Source of the DNA: CAYQQR01 sp964420035
GTDB taxonomy: Bacteria > Bacteroidota > Bacteroidia > Bacteroidales > SM23-62
Length of the DNA stretch: 64,000 nt
Assembly (NCBI GenBank): GCA_964420035.1
Contig: CAYQQR010000009.1
Span: 37,068 to 101,067 of the forward strand
Reading direction: 5' to 3'
Shown: positions 48,999 to 57,330 of the stretch, piece after piece
Layout: each line of letters starts with the position of its first letter
Numbering within the stretch: the stretch's first letter is position 1
Notes under the pieces: model-generated
Seen by the model: only the letters and a program-made list of their open reading frames with translations
The model's database searches: none
Told to the model about the DNA's origin: nothing
Program-made: the position numbers and the translations under genes

Positions 48999-50444
48999 AT
49001 GATCTCCCTGCAAAACCGGACCTTTGAAGCCGGTCTGGGCATTGGGATCATTGCATCCCAATGCCTCCTGACTTCCTGTGGCCGGACTGCTGAAAAAAAG
49101 CAGGACCCGGTTCCCCGGACCAACATTATTTACATTATGGCCGACGACCTGGGTTACCACGACCTGGGCTGCTTCGGTCAGGAAAAGATCAGGACCCCCA
49201 ATATCGATAAAATGGCAGCCGAGGGCCTGACCTTTACCCGGCATTACGCGGGAACCTCTGTATGTGCCCCTTCCCGCTGTGTTTTGATGACCGGCCTTCA
49301 TACCGGGCACTGCTACGTCCGGGGCAATATGGAAGCCGATCCCTACGGTCAGCTGGCCCTGTCGGATGAAGAGGTCACCGTGGCGGAACTGCTCAAGAAA
49401 GCAGGCTATGTTACAGGCCAGTTCGGTAAATGGGGCCTGGGCGTTCAGCATACGGAAGGGGATCCGCGGAACCAGGGTTTCGACGAATTCTTCGGTTATC
49501 ACGGGCAGGTGCATGCCCATAATTCCTTCCCGGAATACCTGTACCATAACCGGGATACGGTGTGGCTGGACAATGAAGTGGTCTATATGCCCGAAGATCA
49601 CTGGACCCGCGGATTGGGAAGTTATGCCACGGAAAAGGTGGATTACTCCAACGACCTGATACAGGAGGCCGCCATGAAGTTCATTAAGGAAAACAAAGAT
49701 ACCCTCTTTTTTGCCTATCTGCCTTTTACCATTCCCCACAACAACGGTGAAGCCCCCGAGGGGTACAAGATGGAATCGCCCGGGCTGGGGATCTATGAGG
49801 ACAAGGACTGGGACCGCGAAGATAAAGCCTACGCGGCCATGATCACCCGCCTGGACCGGTACGTGAGCGAACTGATGGATTATCTCAAGCAAACCGGTCT
49901 GGATAAAAATACCCTGGTCATATTCACCAGCGACAACGGCGGACAGCATACGGGCTTTTTTGATTCCAATGCACCCCTCAGGGGGATGAAACGCGATCTG
50001 TATGAAGGGGGGATCCGGGTCCCCACCATAGCCTGGTGGCCCGGGACCATTACACCGGGAACCAGCACGGAGCATGTATCGGCATTCTGGGATTTTCTGC
50101 CCACCGCATGCGAAATTGCCGGTGTGGACATACCCGATCATACAGATGGTATATCTTACCTGCCAGTATTAAAAGGAGAGGAACAGGGAAAACACGACTA
50201 TCTCTACTGGGAATTCCATGAGCAGGGAGGAAAGCAGGCCATACGCGTGAACCGCTGGAAGGCGGTCAGGCTCAATGTGGGTGAGGACCCCGATGCACCC
50301 CTGGAACTGTATGATCTGGTTGAGGACATTGATGAAAGCGATAACATAGCTTCAGCACATCCGGAGCTGGTCAGGAAAATGGATTCATTGATGGAGGTGA
50401 GCCGCACTACCTCGGAACATTTTAACTTCGGATGGGACCAGTAA
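48999..50444 (+). CDS. S1-family sulfatase, Cys type
   Basis: A 481-residue exported sulfatase that removes sulfate esters from a glycan or aryl substrate. An N-terminal lipoprotein-like signal ends with LLTSC (about residue 27). Metal ligands start in NIIYIMADDLGYHDLGCFG; Cys89 in TSVCAPSRCVLMTGLHTGH is the residue converted to formylglycine. Other blocks are GQFGKWGLGVQHTEGDPRNQGFDEFFGY, FFAYLPFTIPHNN and VIFTSDNGGQHTGFF. The Cys form requires a maturase such as the one at 34894. An AGGAGG lies 22 bases upstream, too far for a normal ribosome site. The stop overlaps the GH94 start. Confidence 0.93.
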   Translation: MISLQNRTFEAGLGIGIIASQCLLTSCGRTAEKKQDPVPRTNIIYIMADDLGYHDLGCFGQEKIRTPNIDKMAAEGLTFTRHYAGTSVCAPSRCVLMTGLHTGHCYVRGNMEADPYGQLALSDEEVTVAELLKKAGYVTGQFGKWGLGVQHTEGDPRNQGFDEFFGYHGQVHAHNSFPEYLYHNRDTVWLDNEVVYMPEDHWTRGLGSYATEKVDYSNDLIQEAAMKFIKENKDTLFFAYLPFTIPHNNGEAPEGYKMESPGLGIYEDKDWDREDKAYAAMITRLDRYVSELMDYLKQTGLDKNTLVIFTSDNGGQHTGFFDSNAPLRGMKRDLYEGGIRVPTIAWWPGTITPGTSTEHVSAFWDFLPTACEIAGVDIPDHTDGISYLPVLKGEEQGKHDYLYWEFHEQGGKQAIRVNRWKAVRLNVGEDPDAPLELYDLVEDIDESDNIASAHPELVRKMDSLMEVSRTTSEHFNFGWDQ

Positions 50445-52882
50445 TGAAATACGGCAACTTCGACGACAGGCAAAAAGAATATGTGATCCATACCCCCAGG
50501 ACGCCGTGGCCCTGGATCAACTATCTCGGTAATGAATCCTTCTTTTCCCTGGTCTCCAATACCATGGGCGGGTACAGCTTTTATCGCGATGCCCGCTTCC
50601 GAAGGATTACCCGCTACATCTATAACCATCATAACCTGGATTCCCACGGCAAGTTTTTTTATATCAAAGAGGGAAACCTGGTGTGGAACCCCGGCTGGAA
50701 GCCGGTAAAGACAGAACTTGATCATTATGAATGCCGGCACGGGTTGGGATACAGCAGGTTCAGCGGGACAATAAATGGTCTGGCCGCGGAAGTTTTGTGT
50801 TTCGTACCCATTGGGACCACTGCCGAGATCAATGCCCTGCGGCTCATGAACAAATCTAAGCGCCGCAAAGTGTTCAGCCTCTATTCTTACGTTGAGTTCT
50901 GTTTGTGGAACGCCCTGGACGATATGACCAACTACCAGCGAACCCTGTCCACAGGAAGAGCGGAAAAAATGGGTCGGGCCCTTGTACACTTCACCGATTA
51001 CAAGGACAGGAGAAATCATTTTGCCTACCATTATGCCAACCGGCCGGCCAGCGGCTACGACTGCGACAGGGAAACATTCACGGGCATGCATAACGGCCTG
51101 GATGCCCCGGAACAGGTTCTGAAAGGAAGCTCGGGCCGTTCCATGGCTTACGGCTGGAACCCGGTGGCCGTGCAGCACTTCGATCTTCACCTGAAACCCG
51201 GCGAGGAAACCGACCTGGTCTTTGTCCTGGGATATGGAGAAAACAGGGGAGATACTAAGTGGAACCCGGACGGGAGCATGAACCTGGAGCCCATGAATAA
51301 AGTTGTGAACCACTTTAAGAACAAAGAAGCAGTCGATAAGGCGTTTGAAGAGCTGAAGGAATACTGGTCGGGATTGCTCGGCGGCTACCGGGTGAATAGC
51401 GGTAATCAACATGTGGACCGCATGGTGAATATCTGGAACCCCTACCAGTGTATGGTCACTTTCAACATGTCGCGCAGTGCTTCCTATTTCGAGACCGGTA
51501 TAGGGCGCGGACTGGGATTCAGGGATTCCAACCAGGACCTGCTGGGCTTCGTGCACCAGGTACCGGAAAGGGCCAGGCAAAGACTGTTGGACCTGGCTGC
51601 AACCCAGTTGCCGGACGGGGGAGCTTATCACCAGTACCAGCCCCTGACCAAAAGAGGCAATGACGAAATTGGCGGTGATTTCAATGATGATCCTTTATGG
51701 CTGATATGCGGTACCGTGGCTTATTTGAAGGAAACGGGCGATTTCAGCATTCTGGAAGAACAAGTTCCCTTCGATCACGATCCGGAGCAGGCCGACAGCC
51801 TTTTCGAACATTTGAAAAGATCCTTTTATCACGTGGTGAACAACCTGGGTCCGCACGGATTGCCCCTCATAGGTCGCGCCGACTGGAACGATTGTATGAA
51901 CCTGAACATTTTCAATTTTGATCCCGATGTATCTTTCCAGAACGGGCCGCTCAAAAGAGACGGCAAAACAGCTGAATCCATGATGATCGCCGGGGCCTTT
52001 GTTCTTTATGGCAGGGAATATGCCGATCTGTGTGGATTCCTGGGAAAAAAGGATGAGGCCACTAAAGCCCGGGAACATATCGAAGATATGATCAAAAATG
52101 TAGATAAACACGGCTGGGACGGTTCCTGGTTCCTTCGGGCCTATGACGCGGACGGAAACAAGGTGGGCAGTAAGGAAAACCCTGAAGGCAGGATCTTCAT
52201 AGAATCCCAGGGATTCTGCGGTATGGCAGGGATAGGGAAGGAGGACGGCCGTCTGCAAAAAACACTGGATGCCGTAAAGCAATACCTCGACACCCATTAC
52301 GGGATCGTTCTTTGCAATCCGGCATTTACCCGTTACTATCCCGAATACGGGGAGATATCCACCTACATACCCGGATACAAGGAAAATGCAGGCATATTCT
52401 GCCACAACAATCCCTGGATCATGATCGCGGAAACTCTCCTGGGACGGGGACAGGAAGCCTATGATTACTGGGAAAAGATCAGTCCCTCCTACCTGGAGCC
52501 CGTCAGCGACCAGCATCGTATGGAACCTTATGTTTATGCCCAGATGATCGCCGGAAAAGATGCAGTCAAACCCGGAGAGGCCAAGAATTCCTGGCTCACC
52601 GGGACTGCTGCCTGGAACTATGTTGCCATCACCCAATACATCCTGGGGATCCGGCCGGATTATGACGGCTTGGTCATCAATCCATGCATACCGGCTGAAT
52701 GGGAGGGTTTTAAGGTGAGAAGGCTTTTCCGTGGTTCCTTATTCGGGATAGAAGTCAGCAATCCCAACCATGTTTCAAAAGGGATACGTGAGATCAGGGT
52801 CAATGGTAAAAAGAATGAAAGTAACAAGATTTCAATACAAAAAAATATAAAGGAGTACAATGTCGAAATAATAATGGGCTAA
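50444..52882 (+). CDS. Cellobiose phosphorylase (GH94)
   Basis: An 812-residue cytoplasmic enzyme that phosphorolyses cellobiose to glucose 1-phosphate and glucose, saving ATP. The sequence follows clostridial and Cellvibrio cellobiose phosphorylases closely: YVIHTPRTPWPWINYLGNE, SNTMGGYSFYRDARFRRITRYIYN, SYECRHGLGYS-like segment, NMSRSASYFETGIGRGLGFRDSNQDLLGFVHQVPERARQRLLDLAATQLPDGGAYHQYQP, general acid Asp480 in GRADWNDC, and CHNNPWIMIAE. There is no signal peptide, so cellobiose must be imported. The start ATG overlaps the sulfatase TAA (TAATG); the longer frame at 50432 is unlikely. It is followed by the CE15 gene within 21 bases. Confidence 0.95.
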   Translation: MKYGNFDDRQKEYVIHTPRTPWPWINYLGNESFFSLVSNTMGGYSFYRDARFRRITRYIYNHHNLDSHGKFFYIKEGNLVWNPGWKPVKTELDHYECRHGLGYSRFSGTINGLAAEVLCFVPIGTTAEINALRLMNKSKRRKVFSLYSYVEFCLWNALDDMTNYQRTLSTGRAEKMGRALVHFTDYKDRRNHFAYHYANRPASGYDCDRETFTGMHNGLDAPEQVLKGSSGRSMAYGWNPVAVQHFDLHLKPGEETDLVFVLGYGENRGDTKWNPDGSMNLEPMNKVVNHFKNKEAVDKAFEELKEYWSGLLGGYRVNSGNQHVDRMVNIWNPYQCMVTFNMSRSASYFETGIGRGLGFRDSNQDLLGFVHQVPERARQRLLDLAATQLPDGGAYHQYQPLTKRGNDEIGGDFNDDPLWLICGTVAYLKETGDFSILEEQVPFDHDPEQADSLFEHLKRSFYHVVNNLGPHGLPLIGRADWNDCMNLNIFNFDPDVSFQNGPLKRDGKTAESMMIAGAFVLYGREYADLCGFLGKKDEATKAREHIEDMIKNVDKHGWDGSWFLRAYDADGNKVGSKENPEGRIFIESQGFCGMAGIGKEDGRLQKTLDAVKQYLDTHYGIVLCNPAFTRYYPEYGEISTYIPGYKENAGIFCHNNPWIMIAETLLGRGQEAYDYWEKISPSYLEPVSDQHRMEPYVYAQMIAGKDAVKPGEAKNSWLTGTAAWNYVAITQYILGIRPDYDGLVINPCIPAEWEGFKVRRLFRGSLFGIEVSNPNHVSKGIREIRVNGKKNESNKISIQKNIKEYNVEIIMG

Positions 52883-52903
52883 CTCCCTTTGAAACAGTTT
52901 ATA

Positions 52904-54172
52904 ATGAAAGAGATTTTTATAACCATACTGGTTCTTGCTATTTCGCCCGGGATGCTTGCCCAGGAAATCAATTACGGTGAATCCCGGGTTCCGGACTATG
53001 AATTACCCGAACTGCTTGTCGTGTACTGCGGCAAAGAAGTAAGATCTTCCGTTGCCTGGGAAATGGTTCGAAGGCAGGAGATCATGAAGCATTTCGAAAA
53101 ACTTGTATATGGACAACCGCCCCGCGGCGAATTCGAGCTGGAGGTTGTCAGGACAGAGGATTATACCCCGGCCCTCCAGGGCAGAGCGGTCCGTAAACAG
53201 GTTGAGCTTAAAGTTGCCCGGAATGGAAAAAGTCAGAGCATGGATCTACTGATCTACCTGCCGGCCGGTGCGGACGGTCCTGTGCCGCTTTTCCTGGGTT
53301 TTAATTTTTACGGGAACCACACGATCATTAAAGATACGGCCCTGTGGATCCCCGGTTCCTGGGTCAGGAACATCCCTGATTTCGACATACTGGATAACCG
53401 GGCCACCGAATACTCCCGCGGCTTGCGTAATTACCGCTGGCCGGTGGACAGGATCCTGTCCAGGGGATACGGATTGGCGGTCCTGTATTACGGGGACATT
53501 GACCCGGATTATGACGACGGATATCAAAACGGAGTACATGCCCTGTACCCTGAAAAACCAGGGGATGGTTCATACTGGGGCTCTATTGCCGCCTGGGCCT
53601 GGGGACTGTCCCGGGCTATGGATTACCTCCAGGAGGATCCCAGGATCGATGGTAAAAAGGTTGCAGTGATCGGTCATTCAAGACTTGGAAAAACCGCACT
53701 CTGGGCCGGGGCGCGGGATGAACGTTTTGCCCTGGTGATCTCCAATAATTCCGGTTGCGGCGGTGCGGCGCTTTCCCGCAGGATGTTCGGCGAAACCGTG
53801 GAAAGGATCAACGCCACATTCTCCCACTGGTTCTGCAGTAATTTTCATAAGTACAACGACCGGGTCGCTGACCTGCCCGTGGACCAGCATATGCTGATCG
53901 CCCTGATCGCACCCCGGCCGGTCTATGTGGCCAGTGCAGAGGATGATCTCTGGGCCGATCCCTACGGGGAATATCTTTCCTGTTATCATGCAGCGAAAGT
54001 CTATGAACTCTATGATGCCGCACCGGAATGGTCCCCGGACCCTCCCAGAGTGAATCAGGTACTCATGGACGGTAATATGGGATATCACAAGCGCAGCGGT
54101 GTGCATAATCTGACCTTCTGGGATTGGGAACAGTACCTGGATTTCGCGGACAGGCATTTCTCCGGTGAGTAA
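52904..54172 (+). CDS. CE15 glucuronoyl methylesterase-like esterase
   Basis: A 422-residue exported alpha/beta-hydrolase of carbohydrate esterase family 15, enzymes that cut the ester bond between lignin alcohols and 4-O-methyl-glucuronic acid on xylan. Signal peptide residues 1-20 (ending MLAQ). The catalytic Ser259 is in the family motif IGHSRLGKTALWAGA; the general fold is seen in VPLFLGFNFYGNHTI, WGSIAAWAWGLSRAMDYL, NNSGCGGAALSRR and RPVYVASAEDDLWADPYGE; the catalytic His is in MGYHKRSGVHNLT. A TTG at 52889 extends the frame, but ATG 52904 begins the signal. Last gene of the sulfatase-GH94-CE15 unit. Confidence 0.92.
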   Translation: MKEIFITILVLAISPGMLAQEINYGESRVPDYELPELLVVYCGKEVRSSVAWEMVRRQEIMKHFEKLVYGQPPRGEFELEVVRTEDYTPALQGRAVRKQVELKVARNGKSQSMDLLIYLPAGADGPVPLFLGFNFYGNHTIIKDTALWIPGSWVRNIPDFDILDNRATEYSRGLRNYRWPVDRILSRGYGLAVLYYGDIDPDYDDGYQNGVHALYPEKPGDGSYWGSIAAWAWGLSRAMDYLQEDPRIDGKKVAVIGHSRLGKTALWAGARDERFALVISNNSGCGGAALSRRMFGETVERINATFSHWFCSNFHKYNDRVADLPVDQHMLIALIAPRPVYVASAEDDLWADPYGEYLSCYHAAKVYELYDAAPEWSPDPPRVNQVLMDGNMGYHKRSGVHNLTFWDWEQYLDFADRHFSGE

Positions 54173-54204
54173 AGAAAATACATAAACTATTATTCCTACT
54201 GCCG

Positions 54205-54232
54205 CTGCTGCCGCTCTTTGGCTCTTTAGTAT
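54205..54232. repeat. GCTCTTTGGCTCTTTAG words
   Basis: Short words CTGCCGCTGCTGCCGCTC and GCTCTTTGGCTCTTTAG lie in the 134-base convergent gap after the CE15 gene. The second is nearly the same as the left part of module R1 copy C at 56129-56145. Confidence 0.45.
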
Positions 54233-54306
54233 TGCCTCCCTGCCTTCCTGTATTATTTACATTGTATTTCCAGAAGAATAGTGTTGACAAGAATCTTAAA
54301 TTGTAT

Positions 54307-55179
54307 TTATCTTCCCCAATATTCCTTCCACATATTTTCAATTAATGGTAAGGGTGTTATTCTTCTGCTTTTTAAAATCAACCAGGAACATAACAACATC
54401 AGTATCAATGCGGGAATCCCCGCTTCGGGACCATAAGCCCCTCCTGTAATTAATTCAGGTCCCTTGTCCCTTACCTCCATCAAAGAGGAGGATACGGAGG
54501 TGCCGCTTACAGGCATTGAGAATATATTCCTCATGAAAAAGTTCCAGCCAAAATGCAGTCCGGAAGGAAGTAAAAGTGACCTGGTTTTTACATAACAAAT
54601 GGCATGCATACCGCCAAACACACTCAGGTTAATACCTGTCAGCCAATTGGAATGGGGAGTTAAAAGATGTCCAATACCAAAAACAACTGATGTTACCAGG
54701 ATAGCAATGAATAAAGTGGTCCCTTCAATGAGATTTTGAAGAATATATCCCCGAAAGAATAATTCCTCAAATGCAGTCTGAAAGACTGAAGTTATTAATG
54801 CTATGACCAGGATATCTTTCAGTAAAGGATACGAAAAGGGTTTTAGTTCAACCTCAATGTACCCCGGTATAACATAAATCAGGAATAACAATAAAACAAG
54901 CACAAATCCTATTGTCACTCCAATCAGATATTCTTTCAGGGCCCTTGAACGGAGATAGAATCCAATTGTAATGATCGGCCTGCCATCCAGGAACCTGGCC
55001 GCTATGAATGAAAAGCCCAACAAAAGCGAGAAAATTATTATGTACCTGATCAACAACTCTTCCCAAAAGAGGATAGTCAAATAATACAGGGAAGGGAAGA
55101 CTACCAGCAGAAATATCAGAAGTCTCCAGCCAGTTCTGAGACGGTGGTTTTGTTTAAATATATCCCTGATCCGTTTCAT
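54307..55179 (-). CDS. CPBP family intramembrane glutamic endopeptidase
   Basis: A 290-residue inner-membrane protein with about eight transmembrane helices and the CPBP/CAAX-protease (ABI) signature: FEELFFRGYIL (Glu-Glu-x3-Arg, about residue 138), FGIGHLL (second motif His) and LPSGLHFGWNF (third motif His). Related to eukaryotic Rce1, the bacterial members include proteases active in peptide maturation or immunity and many with unknown substrates. It stands alone on the minus strand between CE15 and ThuA genes, with no small peptide gene detected next to it. Confidence 0.9.
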   Translation of the reverse strand: MKRIRDIFKQNHRLRTGWRLLIFLLVVFPSLYYLTILFWEELLIRYIIIFSLLLGFSFIAARFLDGRPIITIGFYLRSRALKEYLIGVTIGFVLVLLLFLIYVIPGYIEVELKPFSYPLLKDILVIALITSVFQTAFEELFFRGYILQNLIEGTTLFIAILVTSVVFGIGHLLTPHSNWLTGINLSVFGGMHAICYVKTRSLLLPSGLHFGWNFFMRNIFSMPVSGTSVSSSLMEVRDKGPELITGGAYGPEAGIPALILMLLCSWLILKSRRITPLPLIENMWKEYWGR

Positions 55180-55321
55180 ATGGACAAGTTACGAAATCAT
55201 GCAATAAACCCTTGCTCAAGAAGCCCGGAAGTCTGTTTGTAGTTTTTCAGGACTGCCAATGCAAACTGCTACTGTCACTGTTCCATGGACGAACCACCAA
55301 TTCGTTTATTTTATTAATCCT

Positions 55322-55352
55322 GAGGCAATGAGACGTTGAGACTCTGAGACAA
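55322..55352. repeat. GAGAC word repeats ahead of the ThuA gene
   Basis: Variants of the word TGAGACnnTGAGACT occur here and, inverted, at 56281-56300. The left promoter box of the ThuA gene lies in this tract. Confidence 0.45.
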
Positions 55353-55364
55353 ATTCTATCTTTG
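55335..55364 (+). promoter_or_regulatory. Promoter of the ThuA gene
   Basis: GTTG (55335-55338), 18 bases, TATCTTTG (55357-55364), the commonest form of the Bacteroidota -7 box. The ATG follows only 10 bases later, so the leader is very short. Confidence 0.6.
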
Positions 55365-55374
55365 TTAAAAAAAT

Positions 55375-56112
55375 ATGACCATGAAAAACCTGATATTTTT
55401 CCTGATAACATTTTTTCTGGTTTCCTGTACCACGGAGACTCCGAAAAAGATCCTGGTGGTTACCGGCGGACATTCATACGATACCACGGCGTTCGTGGAA
55501 ATGTTCCGTTCCATGGAAGGAATTGAATTTGATACTGTCATCCAGCCCCGGGCCAACCGGGTGATCACTTCTGATACCATTGATCACTACGATGCCCTGG
55601 TTTTCTACGATATGTGGCAGGATATCACCGGACCGGAGAAACAGGCTTATCTGAACCTTCTGGAAAAGGGCATGGGCATGGTCTTTCTGCATCACTCCCT
55701 GGTGTCCTACCAGGAATGGCCGGAATTTCGCGAGATCATCGGGGGCCGGTACATTAACGATATCATCCCGGAAGATTCCCTGCGCATGTCGGGTTTTAAA
55801 CACGATATCGACCTGGAATACCGGATAGTGGACCCCCTGCATCCGGTGACTTCAGGAATGCGGGTGTTCAATCTGCATGATGAAGGATACATTGATTTCG
55901 AGGTAGGGGAGGGGATGGCCCCCCTGCTCACAACCCAGCACCCCGACAGCGATTCCCTGGTCGGCTGGACCCATGAATACCGCAATTTCAGTATCGTATA
56001 CCTTCAACCCGGTCATGATAAGCAGGCCTTCGAATATCCCAACTATCGAAAACTGGTAAAGCAGGCGATAGAATATGTGGCAGGGAACCAGGGGCTGCTC
56101 GCTCCGCTGTAA
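55375..56112 (+). CDS. ThuA domain lipoprotein
   Basis: A 245-residue exported protein with a lipoprotein signal (lipobox LVSC at residue ~18) and one ThuA-like glutamine-amidotransferase-fold domain: ILVVTGGHSYDTTAFVEMF, DALVFYDMWQDITGPEKQAYLNLLEKGMGMVFLHHSL, and WPEFREIIGGRYI. The nucleophile Cys of true class I amidotransferases is absent, as in ThuA proteins, so the activity is not amidotransfer. ThuA members in Bacteroidota accompany sugar oxidation and sulfated-glycan genes, but their reaction is not defined. A second ATG two codons later could be the start. Confidence 0.88.
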   Translation: MTMKNLIFFLITFFLVSCTTETPKKILVVTGGHSYDTTAFVEMFRSMEGIEFDTVIQPRANRVITSDTIDHYDALVFYDMWQDITGPEKQAYLNLLEKGMGMVFLHHSLVSYQEWPEFREIIGGRYINDIIPEDSLRMSGFKHDIDLEYRIVDPLHPVTSGMRVFNLHDEGYIDFEVGEGMAPLLTTQHPDSDSLVGWTHEYRNFSIVYLQPGHDKQAFEYPNYRKLVKQAIEYVAGNQGLLAPL

Positions 56113-56444
56113 CTATGTTGCTCTTCTGCTCTTTGGCTCTTAAGCTCTTCACACCCACACCCAATCCCCACACCCTCATTTTGAATCGCGGATTTCGTTC
56201 AGGATTTCTGATTTAGAATTTAGAATTTCTTCCTCGCGTCCTTCGCGCCTTCTTTGCGCTCTTCGCGGTTCAATATTTTAGCGTCTCAATGTCTCAGGTC
56301 CAGGGACCAGTGGCCAGGGACCATAAGCCAGGAACAACTGCATGACTGCCTCCTGCCACCCCAAATCTTTAAATCCTAAAATCACTTAAAGCCTAAAACT
56401 GGCATATTCTTTGCATCACATTACCGGACCCATTCTTCTTCATC
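56113..56444. other. Repeat-rich gene-free region after the ThuA gene
   Basis: This 332-base gap is almost wholly made of word repeats: module R1 copy C (56132-56179), ATTTAGAATTTAGAATTTC (56211-56229), CTTCGCG/TTTGCGC words (56233-56272), TCTCAATGTCTCAGG (56283-56298), CCAGGGACC words (56299-56330) and TTAAATCCTAAAATC words (56373-56400). No gene is visible. It ends with a near-consensus TATTCTTTG before the next gene. Confidence 0.7.
56132..56179 (+). repeat. Dispersed module R1, copy C
   Basis: Matches the reverse complement of 42558-42605 at 47 of 48 positions and the copy at 812-840 over 29 bases. It begins 19 bases after the ThuA stop. Confidence 0.85.
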
Positions 56445-56882
56445 ATGAAAAAATTCATCATTCTGTTATTGGGAATGCTCATGACCTCCGGGGCCTTCTC
56501 CCAGGTATTCACCTATCGCTACAATCCCTACACGGGTATGAACAAAGACCAGCTGGAGCTGGCCCTGGAACAGGCCCATAAAATGAAACGCAACGGTATG
56601 ATCTGGACCGGGGTGGGGACCGGTATGCTGGTCGGCGGAGGCATCATGATGCCGGACGGGATTCAGGGCCTGACCGGTGATGGAACCTACGATGCCCTGA
56701 ACTTCGGGGCCGGACTGGGAATCATGACCCTAAGCGGTTTTCCTCTGGGATACGGACTCTATGCCTGGATCGCCGGAAACGAAAGAGCCAACATGATCGA
56801 GATCGAACTGCTGGCTTTTGATAAGGGGAAGCTCAAGCTTGAACCCACAAAAAACGGGATAGGATTGGTGTATAAGTTTTGA
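56445..56882 (+). CDS. Hypothetical exported/membrane protein
   Basis: A 145-residue protein with a signal peptide (1-19, ending AFSQ). The body has two glycine-rich hydrophobic segments (about 53-72, MIWTGVGTGMLVGGGIMMPD, and 88-112, LNFGAGLGIMTLSGFPLGYGLYAWIAG) and a C-terminal strand ending in YKF, a terminal aromatic typical of outer-membrane proteins. No named family is recognised. A TATTCTTTG box about 30 bases upstream may serve as promoter. It is followed by two other small envelope genes on the same strand. Confidence 0.7.
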   Translation: MKKFIILLLGMLMTSGAFSQVFTYRYNPYTGMNKDQLELALEQAHKMKRNGMIWTGVGTGMLVGGGIMMPDGIQGLTGDGTYDALNFGAGLGIMTLSGFPLGYGLYAWIAGNERANMIEIELLAFDKGKLKLEPTKNGIGLVYKF

Positions 56883-56963
56883 TTATGGTAACTTGTCGCA
56901 GGCTTCTGGAACTAAATTTGCATGAAACAGGGTGGATTATTGGATTAAAAACTATACTATACC

Positions 56964-57179
56964 ATGATACAACATGACCCCAGACCCGGCAGAATCGTTT
57001 TGTTCATGTGGCTGCTGACCGTACTGATCAGTATATTTTCAGGGATACTATCGTGGAACCTGGTAGACCCGGACAGTTTCTGGGGCGGACTGCTCTTCCT
57101 GATCCTTTGGGGAATTCTCTCCAAGCTGGGGCATTTTATCTGCTTCAGCTTTCTCATTGATATATTCAGGAGATGGTAG
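56964..57179 (+). CDS. Small two-helix membrane protein
   Basis: A 71-residue protein with two predicted transmembrane helices (about 12-31, VLFMWLLTVLISIFSGILSW, and 40-62, WGGLLFLILWGILSKLGHFICF) and a basic C-terminus (FRRW), an alpha-hairpin with both ends in the cytoplasm. No family is recognised. The codon usage and hydrophobic pattern look real, but its small size leaves some doubt. Confidence 0.5.
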   Translation: MIQHDPRPGRIVLFMWLLTVLISIFSGILSWNLVDPDSFWGGLLFLILWGILSKLGHFICFSFLIDIFRRW

Positions 57180-57249
57180 TTTGTACTGGACTTTTGTGAC
57201 TTTAAGCTTATAATTAGGATTTTACAGTTTCCCGTTCGCCCAAATACTC

Positions 57250-57320
57250 GGGATCACTGCTTCTCACTTCGCTGATACTTACTGCTTCCTGCTACTTACT
57301 ACTTCTCCTAATAATTACTA
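57250..57320. repeat. TACTTCT word repeats
   Basis: Variants of the words ACTTACTGCTTC and CTACTTACTACTTC lead up to the next gene. They belong to the same class of low-complexity word tracts as elsewhere in the window. Confidence 0.4.
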
Positions 57321-57330
57321 ACTTTCATAC

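Noticed and set aside
48993..50141. Long open frame on the minus strand opposite the sulfatase (382 codons), and similar ones opposite GH94 and CE15
   Set aside because: These follow from GC-rich codon use of the plus-strand genes; the translated products lack any domain and the plus-strand genes are fully supported.
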